Counted from the first letter of the stretch, positions 52,436 to 60,843 are shown. The stretch: DNA of 64,000 bases from Roseovarius sp. SCSIO 43702 (GCF_019599045.1 NZ_CP080623.1:3548262-3612261); one strand, 5' to 3'. Program-made: numbers and translations. Notes: generated by a model not told the origin, from the sequence alone.

Positions 52436-53781
52436 TGCACCACGCCCAGATCGCCCAGCGCGCCTTCAACACGCCGCTGATGGTGGACCCTGCCAAGGCA
52501 CTGGCGTTCCTGTCGGGGCTGGGCCCGCGCATCACGGGTCAGGATGTCACGTTCGCGGGCGTTGAATTGCCCACCAGTGATGTCGAACACGCAGCTTTGC
52601 CTGCCCGCGCTTCGCTGTTCGGCACTGACCTCGCCCAGCGCCACCAACGGAATGGACGCCAGCCTTACGCAGTGATCGACGGCATCGCGGTGATCGAAAT
52701 CGCCGGAACGCTGGTGCATCGCGGGGCGTGGATTGGCCAGTCGTCCGGTCTGACGTCATACGAGGGCATTGCGGCGCAGATCGACGCGGCGATTACGGAT
52801 CCTGCAGTGCGCGGCATTGCGCTCGACATCGACAGCTTCGGCGGTGAGGTCGCAGGCGCCTTCGATCTGGCCGACCGCATCCGCGCCGCGCGCGCTCAAA
52901 AGCCGGTGCACGCCTTCGTCGCCGAACATGCACTTTCCGCTGGCTACGTTCTCGCCAGCCAGGCTGAGCGGATCATCCTGCCGCGCACCGGTGCTGTCGG
53001 CAGCATCGGTGTGGTGGCGCTGCACACCGACATGAGCGGGGCACTCGACCAGAATGGCATCGCCGTTACGCTGATCCATGCCGGGGCGCACAAGATCGAT
53101 GCCAACCCGTACCAGCCGCTGTCCGAAGCCGTGGGCGACCAGATGCAGCGCGAGCTGGAGGTCGTGCGCTTTCTGTTCGCGGAGACCGTTGCCGTCGGTC
53201 GCGGGGATCGTCTGCCCAATGCCGCTGCGCTTGCGACAGAAGCGGCCGTATTCCGGGGAGCTGATGCCGTTGCCGCCGGTCTTGCCGACGAGCTGGCCGA
53301 TCCCGTCACCGCCTTCCGCGCCTTCGCCGCCGCCCCAGGGGGCATCAATCCTACCAGCAGAAAGGGTTCACAGATGACCACCAATTCCACCGACACTCCA
53401 AATCCGACCCCGATTGCAGATGCCGTGCCGTCCACCGAATCCGGCGCACCGAGCACGCCCGAACCGCCCGTCGAAGCGCCCACGCCCACGTCTGAGGCAC
53501 TTGCTCCGGACGCGGCCGTGATGGACGCCGACGCCATCCGCGCCGAGGCAGCCGAGGTGGCGCAGGTCTGCGCGCAGGCCGCCCGGCTGGGGGTGGACAT
53601 CGACGCCGCCGATGCCGTCGCGCGCGGGCTGAAACCCGAGGCCCTGCGCGCCCGCGTGCTGGCCGATCTTGCCTCGCGCGGCGATGCGGCGGGCATCATC
53701 GCCACTGCCCCGGCTGCCGCTGCCGCCAAAGACAGCCCAATTATCGCCGCCGCAAAGAAGGCGGCCACAGCCTCGCGCTGA
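52432..53781 (+). CDS. S49-family head maturation protease with C-terminal scaffold
   Basis: 449 residues. The protease half (~85-290) has YEGIAAQIDAAITDPAVRGIALDIDSFGGEV and the S49 serine region TGAVGSIGVV (~190), followed by the lysine-containing strand. From ~310 the protein becomes Pro/Ala/Glu-rich and coiled, like a scaffold. An internal start at 53374 likely yields that part alone, as lambda C/Nu3. Confidence 0.92.
   Translation: MMHHAQIAQRAFNTPLMVDPAKALAFLSGLGPRITGQDVTFAGVELPTSDVEHAALPARASLFGTDLAQRHQRNGRQPYAVIDGIAVIEIAGTLVHRGAWIGQSSGLTSYEGIAAQIDAAITDPAVRGIALDIDSFGGEVAGAFDLADRIRAARAQKPVHAFVAEHALSAGYVLASQAERIILPRTGAVGSIGVVALHTDMSGALDQNGIAVTLIHAGAHKIDANPYQPLSEAVGDQMQRELEVVRFLFAETVAVGRGDRLPNAAALATEAAVFRGADAVAAGLADELADPVTAFRAFAAAPGGINPTSRKGSQMTTNSTDTPNPTPIADAVPSTESGAPSTPEPPVEAPTPTSEALAPDAAVMDADAIRAEAAEVAQVCAQAARLGVDIDAADAVARGLKPEALRARVLADLASRGDAAGIIATAPAAAAAKDSPIIAAAKKAATASR
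53374..53781 (+). CDS. Nested in-frame scaffold protein (Nu3-like)
   Basis: ATG 53374 within the protease gene has AAAGGG 7 nt upstream, and the encoded 135 residues (MTTNSTDTPNPTPIADAVPS...) make up the low-complexity, Ala/Glu-rich scaffold segment. Position and arrangement match lambda Nu3, translated from inside gene C. Use of the start is inferred. Confidence 0.6.
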   Translation: MTTNSTDTPNPTPIADAVPSTESGAPSTPEPPVEAPTPTSEALAPDAAVMDADAIRAEAAEVAQVCAQAARLGVDIDAADAVARGLKPEALRARVLADLASRGDAAGIIATAPAAAAAKDSPIIAAAKKAATASR

Positions 53782-53816
53782 TCCCGCGCCCAACCCCAAA
53801 GCATGGAGACTGACCA

Positions 53817-54197
53817 ATGCCCGTCCTGACGGAACCGCCCAGCATGGGCGATGTCCTCAAATATGAGGTCAACCCGAACTACACCCGCGAAGTGATCACC
53901 CTGCTGCAGGGCATGCCCTATCCGGTCGGCTCGGTGCTCGGCCAGATCACCGCCAGCGGCAAATACAAGCTGTCGACCAGCGGCGGCTCGGACGGCGCGC
54001 AAACCGCCAGCGCCGTGCTTCTTTATGCGGTCGACGCCACCCTTGCCGATGCGACCGGCATCGTCGTCATGCGCGGCCCCTCGATCGTCTCGCGCACAGG
54101 CCTCGCTTACGACGGCACCGTCGATGACATCGCCAAGATCACCACCAAGATCGGCCAGCTGGCTGCCGTCGGCATTATCGCACGCGACGGCGTCTGA
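53817..54197 (+). CDS. Head decoration protein (gpD-like)
   Basis: 126 residues, beginning MPVLTEPPSMGDVLKYEVNPNYTREVITLLQG; contains the beta-rich GSVLGQITASGKYKLSTSGGSDGAQTASAVLLYAVDA typical of lambda gpD-like stabilising trimers. It sits between protease/scaffold and capsid genes, as in lambda. Confidence 0.9.
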   Translation: MPVLTEPPSMGDVLKYEVNPNYTREVITLLQGMPYPVGSVLGQITASGKYKLSTSGGSDGAQTASAVLLYAVDATLADATGIVVMRGPSIVSRTGLAYDGTVDDIAKITTKIGQLAAVGIIARDGV

Positions 54198-54249
54198 TCC
54201 CGAACCAGCCCAGCGCATCCCCATCCATCCCTCTTTTCCCGGAGCCCCC

Positions 54250-55272
54250 ATGACCCTTGTCCGCAACCCCTTTGACGCTGGCGGCTATTCGCTGGCCGAG
54301 ATGACGCAGGCCATCAACATCCTGCCCAACCTCTATACCCGCCTCGGCCAGATCGGCCTGTTTCGCTTCGAGGGCGTCAGCCAGCGCTCGGTGATCATCG
54401 AGCAATACGAGGGCGTGCTGAACCTGCTGCCCTCGGTGCCGCTGGGCGGTCCCGCGACCGTCGGCACCCGCGAAGGTCGTGCCATGCGCAGCTTCGCCCT
54501 GCCGTGGATCCCGCATGACGACGTGATCCTGCCGGGCGACATCCAGGGAAGTCCCGCGCTGGGCACCTTCGATGCGGCCGATCCACTGGTTGAGGTTATG
54601 AACCGCAAGCTGATGCTGATGCGTCGCAAGCACGCCCAAACCCGCGAATACATGGAGATGAATGCGCTGCGCGGGATCGTGAAGGATGGGGCTGGCACCA
54701 CGCTCTACAATTACTTCACCGAGTTCGGCCTGGCGCAAATCTCGGTGGACTTCCTGCTCGGCACCGCGGGCACCAATGTTCAGGGCAAGGTGCGCGAGGT
54801 CTTGCGCGCGGTGGAAGACAACCTGCTGGGCGAGACGATGTCCTCGGTCCACGCGCTGGTCAGCCGCGAGTTCTTCGACAAGCTGATCTCACACCCGAAG
54901 ACCGAGGAGGCCTACAAGTTCTATGCGGCCACCGGGGCCCAGCCGCTGCGGGAGGATATGCGTCGCAACTTCCCCTTCGCGGGTATCGTCTTCGAGGAGT
55001 ATTCGGGCACCGTCACGCTTTCAACCAACGCCAGCGAACGATTGGTTCCAGCGAGCGAAGGCATCGCGTTCCCGCTTGGCACGATGGACACCTTCACCAC
55101 CTATGGCGGCCCGGCCAACCTGCTGGAGGCGGCCAACACCATGGGCCTGCCGCTATATGCCCGGCAGCATCTCGACGAGAAAGGTCGCTGGATCGACCTG
55201 ATGACCGAAGCCTCGATCCTGCCGGTGAACAAGCGACCGCGCATCGCGATCCGCCTGCATACCTCGAACTGA
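54250..55272 (+). CDS. Major capsid protein (lambda gpE family)
   Basis: 340 residues starting MTLVRNPFDAGGYSLAEMTQAINILPNLYTRLGQIGLF, with HK97-fold landmarks KHAQTREYMEMNALRGIV and FPFAGIVFEEYSGTV. GGAG precedes ATG 54250 by 6 nt; the frame is open further upstream but overlaps the decoration gene. Confidence 0.95.
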   Translation: MTLVRNPFDAGGYSLAEMTQAINILPNLYTRLGQIGLFRFEGVSQRSVIIEQYEGVLNLLPSVPLGGPATVGTREGRAMRSFALPWIPHDDVILPGDIQGSPALGTFDAADPLVEVMNRKLMLMRRKHAQTREYMEMNALRGIVKDGAGTTLYNYFTEFGLAQISVDFLLGTAGTNVQGKVREVLRAVEDNLLGETMSSVHALVSREFFDKLISHPKTEEAYKFYAATGAQPLREDMRRNFPFAGIVFEEYSGTVTLSTNASERLVPASEGIAFPLGTMDTFTTYGGPANLLEAANTMGLPLYARQHLDEKGRWIDLMTEASILPVNKRPRIAIRLHTSN

Positions 55273-55282
55273 CGGACCCGTC

Positions 55283-55597
55283 ATGAATGTCTTTTCCGCC
55301 GCCACGGACCGGATCTTCGCCAACCCGTCCATGGCGGTGGCCGCATTGTGGATCTCGGGCACCACGTCACAGGAAAGTTCCATCCGTGTCATCCGCCGCG
55401 CCCCGGATCGTATCACCGCGTTCGGCGCGGCGCGGCTCATGAGTGACACGATGGTGCTGGATGTACGCGTCTCCGACCTGCCTGATCCCCGCCCGGACGA
55501 TCTGATCGTGATCGACACCGACAGCTTCACGATCCAGGGAGAGCCTTTGCGTGACAGCGACCGCCTGATCTGGACGTTGGACCTGCGGCCGTCATGA
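55283..55597 (+). CDS. Head-tail joining protein (FII-like)
   Basis: 104 residues: VSDLPDPRPDDLIVIDTDSFTIQGEPLRDSDRLIWTLDLRPS is the beta-rich core of small head-tail connectors. Position after the capsid gene and the 4-nt overlap with the next gene support it. Sequence match to lambda FII is distant. Confidence 0.75.
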   Translation: MNVFSAATDRIFANPSMAVAALWISGTTSQESSIRVIRRAPDRITAFGAARLMSDTMVLDVRVSDLPDPRPDDLIVIDTDSFTIQGEPLRDSDRLIWTLDLRPS

Positions 55598-56226
55598 AGC
55601 TGAAGCTCGACATTGATCCGGACATTGTCGCCATGATGGCAGCGGAGGTTGCGGCAAGCGAACGCGCTGTGTCTGCCGCCATGCGCGAAGCCGGAACCGG
55701 GCTGAAATCCGACTGGCGGGGACAAATCATTGGCGCGGGGCTTGGTCGGCGGCTTGCGAACTCGATCCGCAGCCAGAATTTCCCACGGTCGGGCGAAAGC
55801 CTTGATGCCGCAGCGTTGGTCTGGTCCAAGGCTCCGGAGATCATCAGTGCCCATGATACCGGCCCGCTGATCCGCTCGAAGGGCGGGTTCTGGCTGGCAA
55901 TCCCGCTGCCCGCAGCAGGCAAATCCACACGCGGCGGCCGGATCACTCCCGGCGAATGGGAGCGGCGGCGCGGCCTGCGCCTGCGGTTCGTCTACCGCCG
56001 CACCGGCCCAAGCCTGCTGGTGGCCGAGGGACGGCTGAACACAAAGGGTCAGGCGGTAGTGTCTCGTTCCAAAACCGGGCGCGGCAAGGTCACCGCGCCG
56101 ATCTTTCTGCTGGTGCCGCAGGTGAAGTTGCCGAAGCGGCTGAACCTCGACCGGGATGCAGACCGGGCGCTGGACAGCTTGCCGGAGTTGATCGTGGCGA
56201 ATTGGGTGGGGGTACGGCTGACTTGA
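55594..56226 (+). CDS. DUF6441-type minor tail/connector protein (gpZ-like)
   Basis: 210 residues. MKLKLDIDPDIVAMMAAEVAASERAVSAAMREAGTGLKSDWRGQI and the later GGFWLAIPLPAAGKSTRGGRITPGEWERRRG match a conserved phage protein found in this slot in alphaproteobacterial siphoviruses. It is likely a tail completion protein. The late operon is interrupted immediately after its stop. Confidence 0.8.
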   Translation: MKLKLDIDPDIVAMMAAEVAASERAVSAAMREAGTGLKSDWRGQIIGAGLGRRLANSIRSQNFPRSGESLDAAALVWSKAPEIISAHDTGPLIRSKGGFWLAIPLPAAGKSTRGGRITPGEWERRRGLRLRFVYRRTGPSLLVAEGRLNTKGQAVVSRSKTGRGKVTAPIFLLVPQVKLPKRLNLDRDADRALDSLPELIVANWVGVRLT

Positions 56227-56236
56227 GCGCCTCTTG

Positions 56237-57268
56237 TCAGGAAGTACCGATCCACGCACCAAACAGCCATCCCGACAGCATCGAACCAACGACGGCCAAA
56301 ACCAGGTAGAGAACAAATGTGCGCAATTTCAGCACTGGCGCGATGGCCATGGCACCCCAGATGCTGACCACCCCGCCCGACACGAGAAAAGCCATCGCCG
56401 CGCCGTGGGCCATCCCGGCGTCCATAAGCGCGCGAGTGAGCGGCAGCGCGGCGTATCCGTCGATGTAGGCTGGCCCTCCAACCAGCACGGCCAGTGGCAC
56501 GGCGAACGCACTTTCGGTGCCTACGTAAGCCGACAGAGCATCGGGTGCGAGCGCGGCGTTGAGCGCATATTCTGCCGCGAAAGCAGGGATAAGCACGACC
56601 AGCATGAGCCGGGTGACCGACCAAGCTTCGCGTCCGAAGCGGGCGCGGCGGGCGGGCTCAGCCCAGATCGCCACACGGAAATCGACGTTTTCCTCCCCAC
56701 AAGACTGCCCGAGCGCCCCGGTGATGCGGTTCCGGCGTAGCGGGTTCGTCGTCCAGCTTGAGCCGTCCAAAATCGCCGTCGCGAAACCACCGAAGAGACC
56801 CAACCCAATGGCCGCGACCGTCTTTCCAACAGCAAACTCCCAACCGAGCGTCGCAGCAGTGAGAGACAGCATCGCCGGATCGGTGATGGGCGATGACAGC
56901 CAAAACGCCATTACCGGCGCCAGTGGCACACCCGCGGCGAGCAGTCCCGCCATCAGCGGAAGAACTGTTACACCACAAACAGGAGTAACCGCGCCAACGG
57001 CTGCTGCGAAGACAACTGTCAGTGCCATCCGACCTCGCATGACTTCCGCCACGCGATCACTCGCCCCGCTCGCGGTGACCCATGCGGCGAGCAGTATTCC
57101 AGGAATAACGATCGGCATGACATTGATGAGCCCCATGACAACGAAACCGGTAGCCGCCAGCGCATGACCAGGCGCAATGGCAAGAACGGCGACAAAGCCC
57201 ACGACAAGGGCGAAATATACGACCCGTAGCCAAGGCGGGGTGATGCGAAGGGTTTCGATCAGGGTCAT
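56237..57268 (-). CDS. Permease (PF03773/ArsP-like), cargo gene in the late operon
   Basis: 343 residues with about eight TM segments. GAVTPVCGVTVLPLMAGLLAAGVPLAPVMAFWLSSPITDPAMLSLTAATLGW is the permease core also seen in ArsP-type organoarsenical and other metal(loid) exporters; the equivalent half appears again at VGGPAYIDGYAALPLTRALMDAGM. It is transcribed against the phage tail genes, 11 nt after the DUF6441 gene, and divergent from a LysR regulator. Substrate unknown. Confidence 0.85.
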   Translation of the reverse strand: MTLIETLRITPPWLRVVYFALVVGFVAVLAIAPGHALAATGFVVMGLINVMPIVIPGILLAAWVTASGASDRVAEVMRGRMALTVVFAAAVGAVTPVCGVTVLPLMAGLLAAGVPLAPVMAFWLSSPITDPAMLSLTAATLGWEFAVGKTVAAIGLGLFGGFATAILDGSSWTTNPLRRNRITGALGQSCGEENVDFRVAIWAEPARRARFGREAWSVTRLMLVVLIPAFAAEYALNAALAPDALSAYVGTESAFAVPLAVLVGGPAYIDGYAALPLTRALMDAGMAHGAAMAFLVSGGVVSIWGAMAIAPVLKLRTFVLYLVLAVVGSMLSGWLFGAWIGTS

Positions 57269-57335
57269 GCGCGCTCCTCCACTCGGGTGCTACCAACAGA
57301 ATGGGAGCTGGTAACGGATTTGAGAAACGGGTAGT

Positions 57336-57362
57336 TTTGAATTCAGTCATCGGAAATTCAAA
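57336..57362. promoter_or_regulatory. LysR-type operator overlapping the lysR start
   Basis: TTTGAATT (57336-57343) and AATTCAAA (57355-57362) form a perfect inverted repeat with an 11-nt spacer, the T-N11-A geometry of LysR boxes, and it reaches the first base of the lysR start codon. It lies in the 93-bp divergent gap before the permease. Confidence 0.65.
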
Positions 57363-58231
57363 TGCCTCAACTTGACAGCGATCTCCTGCGCACCTTCCTC
57401 GCGATCGTCGAGGCAGGCAGCGTGACCGGTGGTGCGGCGCGGATACACCGTTCTCAGTCCGCTACCAGTCTTCAACTGAAACAGCTCGAGGCCGTGATCG
57501 GTCAGCCGCTGCTCGCGCGGCACGGTCGGGGTGTCGTGCCGACATCGGCGGGAGAACGGCTCCTGCCCGTTGCGCGCCGGGTCACCGGAGCTCTTGATGC
57601 GGCGCTTGCGAGTTTTCGCACGGACGAAATCGCAGGGCGAGCGCGTATCGGGATCGCAGAGGATGTGGCGCGGGGTGTTCTGGCGGACGTCATTGCCGCA
57701 TTCTGCCGCGCCCATCCACGCATGGAGCTCGAGGTCCATTGTGCGCTTGGCGATGACTTCGAGGGTGCGCTCGCGCGTGGGCAACTGGATCTGGCTGTCT
57801 ACGAGGTGCCCGAGGTCAGTCCCACTCAGGAACGTCTGCGCACAGAACGCCTGGTATGGATGACGTCGCGCGCTCATGACGCAGCCCGCCGCGACCCACT
57901 GCCGATTGCCGTCTTCGACCGCGCCTGTTGGTGGCGGGACGTGGCGCTCGCTGACCTATCTGCAGCGGGGCGCACCTACCGTACGGTGTTCACCAGCGAG
58001 AGCGGGATCGGTGTACGGGCGGCCGTGGCCGCGGGCATGGCTGTAGCGCTTTTGGCAGAGAGCGTGCAGGAGGAGGACTTGATCGCACTGCCCGAGATCG
58101 CCTCGGCAAGGCCGTCTCATTTGGTTCTCGATGTAACAAGAGATGCAAGAGGCGCCGCCACGGATGCACTCTGCGCCGCCATTCGTGGTGCGCTCAGTCA
58201 GAGACTAACAGGATCCAGTCACAGGTCATGA
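57362..58231 (+). CDS. LysR family transcriptional regulator
   Basis: 289 residues. The N-terminal winged HTH (LRTFLAIVEAGSVTGGAARIHRSQSATSLQLKQLEAVIGQPLLARHGRGVVPTSAGERLL) is standard, followed by the periplasmic-binding-like effector domain. It is divergent from the permease and probably controls it. Its stop overlaps the start of the tail terminator gene (ATGA), so late-gene reading would be coupled to it on the plus strand. Confidence 0.92.
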   Translation: MPQLDSDLLRTFLAIVEAGSVTGGAARIHRSQSATSLQLKQLEAVIGQPLLARHGRGVVPTSAGERLLPVARRVTGALDAALASFRTDEIAGRARIGIAEDVARGVLADVIAAFCRAHPRMELEVHCALGDDFEGALARGQLDLAVYEVPEVSPTQERLRTERLVWMTSRAHDAARRDPLPIAVFDRACWWRDVALADLSAAGRTYRTVFTSESGIGVRAAVAAGMAVALLAESVQEEDLIALPEIASARPSHLVLDVTRDARGAATDALCAAIRGALSQRLTGSSHRS

Positions 58232-58647
58232 AAACCCGTCGCGAAACCATCCTTGCCGAGCTGCATACCCGGCTTTCGGCGCTGCCCGCCACCGCCCTGC
58301 GCGGTGATGTGCTGCCTGAACGCATCCCAACTGAGGGGCTGCTGATCCTGCGCGACGGCAAGCCGGGCGAACCTGAGGTGACGCTGTCGCCGCTACGCTA
58401 TCATTACCAGCACCGCGCCGAGATCGAAGCAGTCGTTCAAGGCACTGACCGAGATGCCGCCTTCGACACACTCACCGCCAGCATCGGCACGGCGCTCTCC
58501 GCCGACCGCACGCTGGGCGGACTCTGCGACTGGGTCGAGGCGGAAGCGCCGCGCCCGGTCGATCTGCCGGTCGAAGGCGCGGCCAGCCTGAAGGCGGCCG
58601 TGATCCCGGTGGTGCTGCTCTATTCCACGGCCGATCCGCTGGCCTGA
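58228..58647 (+). CDS. Tail terminator-like protein
   Basis: 139 residues: MKTRRETILAELHTRLSALPATALRGDVLPERIPTEGLLILRDG...VTLSPLRYHYQHRAEIEAVVQG and AVIPVVLLYSTADPLA. Size, position before the tube protein and the alpha/beta pattern fit lambda gpU-type terminators. It was probably next to the DUF6441 gene before the LysR/permease insertion. Confidence 0.75.
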   Translation: MKTRRETILAELHTRLSALPATALRGDVLPERIPTEGLLILRDGKPGEPEVTLSPLRYHYQHRAEIEAVVQGTDRDAAFDTLTASIGTALSADRTLGGLCDWVEAEAPRPVDLPVEGAASLKAAVIPVVLLYSTADPLA

Positions 58648-58671
58648 TCCCGACAACCCGAGGAGAACATA

Positions 58672-59610
58672 ATGGCACGAGCCCAGGGGGCGCGGGCGCA
58701 GATGGCGCTTGCGTTCGAGACCACCTATGGAACGCCCCCGGTGGGCGGTTTCACGAAAATGCCCTTCGCCAGCACTTCGCTCGGCGCGGAACAGCCATTG
58801 CTCAATTCCGAACTGCTGGGCTACGGCCGCGATCCGCTGGCGCCGATCAAGGACGCGGTCACGGCCGATGGCGACGTCGTGGTGCCGCTCGACGCCGAGG
58901 CCTTGGGCTTCTGGCTGAAGGCGGCCTTCGGGGCGCCAACCACGACCGGTACTGGTCCGTGGACGCACGAGTTCCAGTCCGGGTCCTGGACGCTGCCCAG
59001 CATGTCGATCGAGACCGGCATGCCGGAGGTGCCGCGCTACGCGATGTATTCCGGCTGCGTGCTCGACCAGATCACCTGGCAGATGCAGCGCTCGGGTCTG
59101 CTGACCGCAACGGCGCGTCTGGTGGCGCAGGGCGAGACGGTGGGCACGACCACCAGCGCCGGGACGCCCGCCGCGCTGGAGCTCAAGCGTTTCGGCCATT
59201 TCAACGGGTCGATCACGCGCAACGGGACCGCACTCGGCAACGTGGTCTCGGCCGAGATCACCTATGCCAACAACCTCGACCGGATCGAGACCATCCGGAA
59301 CGATGGCCGCATCGATGGCGCGGACCCGTCCATCGCGGCGCTGACTGGCCGGATCGAGGTGCGCTTCGCCGACAGCACGCTGGTGACGCAGGCGATCAAC
59401 GGCGAGGCCTGCGAGATGGAGTTCGCCTACGTCCTGCCGTCCGGCGAGAGCTTCACCTTCACCGTGCACGCCGTCTACCTGCCGCGCCCCCGCATCGAGA
59501 TTTCCGGGCCGCAGGGGGTGCAGGCGACCTTCGACTGGCAGGCCGCCCGCGACAGCGTCGTCGGCCGGATGTGCACCGCAACTCTCGTGAACGATGTGGA
59601 GACCTACTGA
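58672..59610 (+). CDS. Major tail tube protein
   Basis: 312 residues starting MARAQGARAQMALAFETTYGTPP, beta-rich, with AVTADGDVVVPLDAEALGFWLKAAFGAP and ITYANNLDRIETIRNDGRIDG. Typical long-tailed-phage tube protein placed directly before the tail chaperone. AGGAG lies upstream of ATG 58672. The stop shares a base with the next start (TGATG). Confidence 0.88.
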   Translation: MARAQGARAQMALAFETTYGTPPVGGFTKMPFASTSLGAEQPLLNSELLGYGRDPLAPIKDAVTADGDVVVPLDAEALGFWLKAAFGAPTTTGTGPWTHEFQSGSWTLPSMSIETGMPEVPRYAMYSGCVLDQITWQMQRSGLLTATARLVAQGETVGTTTSAGTPAALELKRFGHFNGSITRNGTALGNVVSAEITYANNLDRIETIRNDGRIDGADPSIAALTGRIEVRFADSTLVTQAINGEACEMEFAYVLPSGESFTFTVHAVYLPRPRIEISGPQGVQATFDWQAARDSVVGRMCTATLVNDVETY

Positions 59611-60047
59611 TGTTGACGCTCGACCTGACCAACGCGCCGCGCTGGCATGATCTCGCGCCCGGCGTTCGGGTGCAGCTGCGCCCGCTGACCACCGCGCTGA
59701 TGGTGGCGACGCGGAGCGACCCGGCTGTCGAGGCGGTGCCCGAGGAGGCGTCCGACGAGGAGCGCGCGGTCGCCTTCGCCAAGGCGCTTGCGAGGCGAGC
59801 CGTGCTCGCCTGGGATGGCATCGGCGACACGGACGGCAAATCCATTGACCCAAGCCCCGAGGCCATCGACGCGCTGCTCGACGTCTGGCCAATCTTCGAA
59901 GCGTTCCAGCTGACCTACGTCTCCAAGGGCCTGCTGCTGGAACAGGAAAAAAACGCCTCCGCGCTCTCGCCGAATGGTCATTCGGCGGGGGCGAGCGATA
60001 CTGCAAAGCCTGCGCGCAAAACTGCAAAGACTGCCCGGCGCGGCTGA
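59610..60047 (+). CDS. Tail assembly chaperone, zero-frame product (gpG-like)
   Basis: 145 residues (MLTLDLTNAPRWHDLAPGVRVQLRPLTTALMVATRSDPAVE...). Helical; chaperones the tape-measure protein. The gene contains the slip heptamer A AAA AAC at 59948-59954, after which the -1 frame encodes a conserved-looking extension to 60289. The zero-frame tail (ASALSPNGHSAGASDTAKPARKTAKTARRG) is low complexity, as expected if the longer product is also needed. Confidence 0.88.
   Translation: MLTLDLTNAPRWHDLAPGVRVQLRPLTTALMVATRSDPAVEAVPEEASDEERAVAFAKALARRAVLAWDGIGDTDGKSIDPSPEAIDALLDVWPIFEAFQLTYVSKGLLLEQEKNASALSPNGHSAGASDTAKPARKTAKTARRG
59948..59996 (+). promoter_or_regulatory. Programmed -1 ribosomal frameshift site with downstream hairpin
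   Basis: Slippery heptamer A AAA AAC (59948-59954) in the zero frame (codons GAA AAA AAC). A stem GCTC (59963)/GAGC (59993) opens 8 nt later and encloses an 8-bp perfect hairpin CGCCGAAT-GGTC-ATTCGGCG (59968-59987). This is the classic arrangement for -1 frameshifting. Confidence 0.82.
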
Positions 60048-60289
60048 ACGCGCCGGAAACCTGGGAGGGTCTACAGGTCTGGGACCTCGTCAGTCGGCTC
60101 GGCGGTCAGCTGCGCGTGCTGCCCGGCGCGTTGATTGGCTGGGACATGTCGGCCGCGCTGGCCCTCGGAAATGCGCTCGGCGTGCCGCCGCTGGTCATGG
60201 CCGAACTGTTGCCCGCCGTTGAGGCTGTAATGGTGCGCAAGCTGAACGAGGAAATGGCGTCAGGCGGCAGTGAGAGGCGTGATATCTGA
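59954..60289 (+). CDS. Tail assembly chaperone C-terminal extension in the -1 frame (gpT-like)
   Basis: Read after the slip: CGC CTC CGC ... giving RLRALAEWSFGGGERYCKACAQNCKDCPARLNAP and then a helical stretch (VWDLVSRLGGQLRVLPGALIGW, ALALGNALGVPPLVMAELLPAVEAVMVRKLNEEM). It contains two CxxC pairs, a possible metal knuckle. No usable start codon lies at its 5' end, so it should be made only as a G-T fusion of about 226 residues. Its end overlaps convergent higA by 30 nt. Confidence 0.8.
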   Translation, partial: RLRALAEWSFGGGERYCKACAQNCKDCPARLNAPETWEGLQVWDLVSRLGGQLRVLPGALIGWDMSAALALGNALGVPPLVMAELLPAVEAVMVRKLNEEMASGGSERRDI

Positions 60290-60550
60290 CACATCGACGG
60301 TGTCCCGCGCCCGCGCAAGGTCCCAGGCCCGCTGCAGGTTCATCCAGTATTCAGGCGTCGTGCCGAAGAAGGTCGCGAGCCGCATGGCCGTATCCGCGGT
60401 GAGCGACGTCTCGCCCTTTACCAGCCGTTCGATCCGGGTGCGCGGCACGTGCAGGCGCTTCGCCAACCCGATGGCGCTCAGATCGAGCGGCCCGAGGTAG
60501 AGCTCTTTCAGAACCTCACCCGGATGCGAGGGATTTGTCATCAGTGTCAT
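60260..60550 (-). CDS. higA: HigA family antitoxin
   Basis: 96 residues. MTNPSHPGEVLKELYLGPLDLSAIGLAKRLHVPRTRIERLVKGETSLTADTAMRLATFFGTTPEYWMNLQRAWDL is the standard HigA/VapI HTH antitoxin. AAAGGG lies 6 nt before ATG 60550; ATG 60541 is an alternative. It follows higB by 11 nt on the minus strand, the toxin-first order typical of HigBA. Confidence 0.93.
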   Translation of the reverse strand: MTLMTNPSHPGEVLKELYLGPLDLSAIGLAKRLHVPRTRIERLVKGETSLTADTAMRLATFFGTTPEYWMNLQRAWDLARARDTVDVSDITPLTAA

Positions 60551-60561
60551 GTCGCGCCCTT

Positions 60562-60843
60562 TCAATGGTAGTCGGTGACCTCGACGTCGGCCGGTCCCTG
60601 TTCGGTCCACACGAAGCAGATCCGCCACTGGCTGTTTATGCGCACCGAATGCTGCCCGAGACGGTCGCCCTTGAGCGCCTCGAGGTGGTTTCCCGGCGGA
60701 AACCGAAGATCCTCGAGGACCACGGCCGAATCGAGTGCAGACAATATCGCCCGCGTTCGCTTGACCAGATCGGCTGGGAAGCCCTTGCCGAATCGGTCTT
60801 CGACCGCGTTCGCCGCGCGCTTGCCCTTCGTGCTGACGATCAT
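60562..60843 (-). CDS. higB: HigB/RelE family toxin
   Basis: 93 residues. mRNA interferase of the RelE/HigB type: FPADLVKRTRAILSALDSAVVLEDLRFPPGNHLEALKGDRLGQHSVRINSQWRICFVW ending VEVTDYH matches HigB proteins. The start codon is 9 nt from a perfect palindrome that is probably the HigA operator. It is placed in reverse orientation between the tail chaperone and tape-measure genes. Confidence 0.93.
   Translation of the reverse strand: MIVSTKGKRAANAVEDRFGKGFPADLVKRTRAILSALDSAVVLEDLRFPPGNHLEALKGDRLGQHSVRINSQWRICFVWTEQGPADVEVTDYH

Noticed and set aside
59974-60222. 82-codon plus-strand frame in the tail chaperone region
   Set aside because: Arg-rich and unlike any tail protein; the -1 frame over the same bases is the convincing one.
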